This document shows positions 5,525-6,246 of a DNA stretch of 6,246 nucleotides, in pieces. This stretch comes from Acidobacteriota bacterium. GTDB taxonomy: Bacteria > Acidobacteriota > Terriglobia > Terriglobales > Acidobacteriaceae. The notes under the pieces are model-generated. The model did not search any database and was not told where the DNA came from. It saw only the letters and a list, made by a program, of their open reading frames with translations. Numbering within the stretch: position 1 is the first letter of the stretch; every line of letters begins with the position of its first letter. The DNA lies in contig JAGWML010000181.1 of NCBI GenBank assembly GCA_028873155.1, positions 1 to 6,246 on the forward strand, in the 5' to 3' direction. A program made the translations under genes and the position numbers.

Positions 5525-5553
5525 ATTATGCCTGTCGGTAACCCGATCACCAA
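5525..5553 (-). promoter_or_regulatory. Sigma-70-like promoter for the porin
   Basis: Minus strand: -35 TTGGTG (5553-5548), a 17-base spacer, and -10 CATAAT (5530-5525, 5 of 6 matches to TATAAT). Transcription would start near 5518, leaving a leader of about 25 bases that contains the AAAGGA ribosome site. This means the porin can be transcribed independently of the SnoaL-like gene upstream. Confidence 0.55.
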
Positions 5554-5580
5554 GGGTGCGCGCCGGCTCCAGCGCGGCTT

Positions 5581-5597
5581 GCTGCAGAAGGTGCAGC
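5581..5597. repeat. Short inverted repeat after the SnoaL-like gene
   Basis: GCTGCA, five bases, TGCAGC: perfect 6-base arms, 9 to 25 bases past the stop of the minus-strand SnoaL-like gene. On the transcript it could fold into a small hairpin, but no U-tract follows, so a terminator role is weakly supported. Confidence 0.3.
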
Positions 5598-5605
5598 CTA
5601 CAGCC

Positions 5606-6028
5606 CTAGACTCCGGGAGGGGGAATGGCGCCGAGCTGCATCATCAAGCCGAAGATGTCCATGATGATGCGCGTGTCTTGAATACGGCCCGCCTGCAGCC
5701 GGTCAATCACAATGCCCCAGACGCGGACCGGGCGGCCGGTAGCGGGAACGCCGAGGAATGTCCCCTTATGTGTGCCGGTCCACTCGAAGCGGCTGGCTAC
5801 CTTGTCCCCTTCCGCGATCTGCTCGTGAATGGAGAAGATGAGGTCAGGAAAGGCGGCTCGCATGCCGCGCAGAACATCTTTCAAGCCTTCGAGCCCCGGG
5901 CCCTGGCCTGGAAACGGAACTTGCTCGACGACGTCTTCGCAGACAAACTGAGCCGCGGAGTCGATGTCTCCCTGGGTGATGACCTCATCCACAAAGCGAC
6001 GAACAATGGTGGCATTGTCGTGTGCCAT
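5606..6028 (-). CDS. SnoaL-like / ester cyclase-family protein
   Basis: A 140-residue protein of the SnoaL-like polyketide cyclase (NTF2-like fold) family, normal length. Founding members close rings in polyketide antibiotics, but most genomic copies are small cytosolic proteins of unknown substrate, annotated as ester cyclases. Seen: RRFVDEVITQGDIDSAAQFV (10-29), the opening helix typical of the fold; AFPDLIFSIHEQIAEGDKVA (59-78); the strand pair RFEWTGTHKGTFLGVPATGR (80-99); and DTRIIMDIFGLMMQLGAIP (118-136), matching the family's C-terminal D-x-x-G-L-x-x-QLG end. No polyketide synthase genes are nearby, so an antibiotic role is not implied. The ATG is fixed by a near-perfect AGGAGGT five bases upstream. 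No signal peptide is present. The porin follows on the same strand after 113 bases to its CTG, with its own promoter between. Confidence 0.85.
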   Translation of the reverse strand: MAHDNATIVRRFVDEVITQGDIDSAAQFVCEDVVEQVPFPGQGPGLEGLKDVLRGMRAAFPDLIFSIHEQIAEGDKVASRFEWTGTHKGTFLGVPATGRPVRVWGIVIDRLQAGRIQDTRIIMDIFGLMMQLGAIPPPGV

Positions 6029-6032
6029 GGAG

Positions 6033-6040
6033 ACCTCCTC
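6033..6040 (-). promoter_or_regulatory. Strong Shine-Dalgarno sequence for the SnoaL-like gene
   Basis: GAGGAGGT on the minus strand, with the AGGAGG core ending five bases before the ATG at 6028. It is by far the strongest ribosome site in the window and contrasts with the absence of one before the amidotransferase-like gene and parA. Confidence 0.8.
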
Positions 6041-6079
6041 TGTAATGGCTTGCCTGATGTTGGCTGCGAATGCTTAGGC

Positions 6080-6085
6080 AGTGTA
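6080..6085 (-). promoter_or_regulatory. Weak -10 candidate for the SnoaL-like gene
   Basis: TACACT on the minus strand, 4 of 6 matches to the -10 consensus, about 50 bases before the ATG at 6028. The hexamer 17 bases upstream (TTCGGG) matches -35 only at TT. Offered as the best visible candidate, not as a confident call. Confidence 0.2.
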
Positions 6086-6117
6086 CCGCAGCGGGTGAGG
6101 AGCCCGAAGATTGCGCA

Positions 6118-6164
6118 CGCGCCCCTGACTCTTCCAGATCGTCGATGTGGAAGTCTGGGGCGCG
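6118..6164. repeat. Imperfect inverted repeat upstream of the SnoaL-like gene
   Basis: CGCGCCCC (6118-6125) is mirrored perfectly by GGGGCGCG (6157-6164). Inside, CTTCC (6131-6135) mirrors GGAAG (6149-6153), so a 13-base-pair interrupted stem with a 13-base loop can form. It lies 90 to 136 bases upstream of the SnoaL-like ATG. It could be an end-of-transcript structure for a minus-strand gene beyond the window, a regulatory site, or a dispersed repeat; no T-tract follows it. Confidence 0.4.
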
Positions 6165-6246
6165 GCAAGTGATTGATGGGGGTGGGCGAGGACGCACTGT
6201 CCACACAGCGGGCGGAGTTTGCACAGGGGGTTTGCGTGGGGCTGTG

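Larger units (their letters stand above)
6029..6246. other. Right-edge region without a gene
   Basis: I see no supported coding sequence here. Minus-strand open frames across 5881-6224 overlap the SnoaL-like gene out of frame and have arginine/proline-rich compositions typical of chance reading frames in GC-rich DNA. Visible content is the ribosome site, a weak -10 and the inverted repeat at 6118-6164. Confidence 0.5.

Noticed and set aside
6190..6246. Second origin-like cluster from CCACA/GCACA motifs at the right edge
   Set aside because: The 9-mers are imperfect, few and not regularly spaced, and the GC skew does not change sign there.

Overview
The window looks like an origin-proximal stretch of a GC-rich bacterial chromosome. 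The gene order (class I amidotransferase, rsmG, parA, parB), the style of the GC-rich short interspersed repeats and the OprO/P-type porin suggest an Acidobacteriota member of the Terriglobus/Granulicella/Edaphobacter type. That placement is inference from recalled genome style; no marker here proves it.

Layout. Positions 1-268 hold no confident gene. They carry one copy of a short interspersed repeat, an AT-rich perfect inverted repeat (208-227) and a possible -10 element. Two + strand genes follow, overlapping by ATGA: a PuuD-like glutamine-amidotransferase-family hydrolase (269-1045) and rsmG (1042-1686). The gap 1687-1981 holds two identical, perfectly palindromic parS sites and three TCCACAG motifs that resemble degenerate DnaA boxes. 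Next come parA (1982-2827) and parB (about 2922-3830), also on +. Positions 3831-4178 contain two nearly identical 54-base repeats flanking smaller repeat modules, between convergent genes. The rest is on the minus strand: an OprO/P-family porin (stop at 4179, start probably a CTG at 5492) and, upstream of it, a SnoaL-like/ester cyclase-family protein (6028-5606). Positions 6029-6246 carry a strong ribosome binding site and a long imperfect inverted repeat but no gene.

How it works together. ParA, ParB and the parS pair form a complete chromosome-segregation cassette of Soj/Spo0J type. ParB would load on the parS sites immediately upstream of its own operon. RsmG modifies 16S rRNA and is a traditional origin-proximal neighbour of parAB. 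The porin and the SnoaL-like gene are an unrelated accessory pair, and the porin has its own good sigma-70-like promoter.

Most notable: the + strand is C-rich over the first two genes and G-rich over everything right of about 2.1 kb, whichever way the genes there point. This is the pattern of a replication-strand switch, so the parS/TCCACAG gap is a good candidate for, or close neighbour of, oriC. The second notable point is a probable CTG start codon on the porin, which restores an otherwise missing signal peptide. I found no phage, transposase, CRISPR, tRNA or rRNA. The window is mostly recognisable families rather than an obviously new system.
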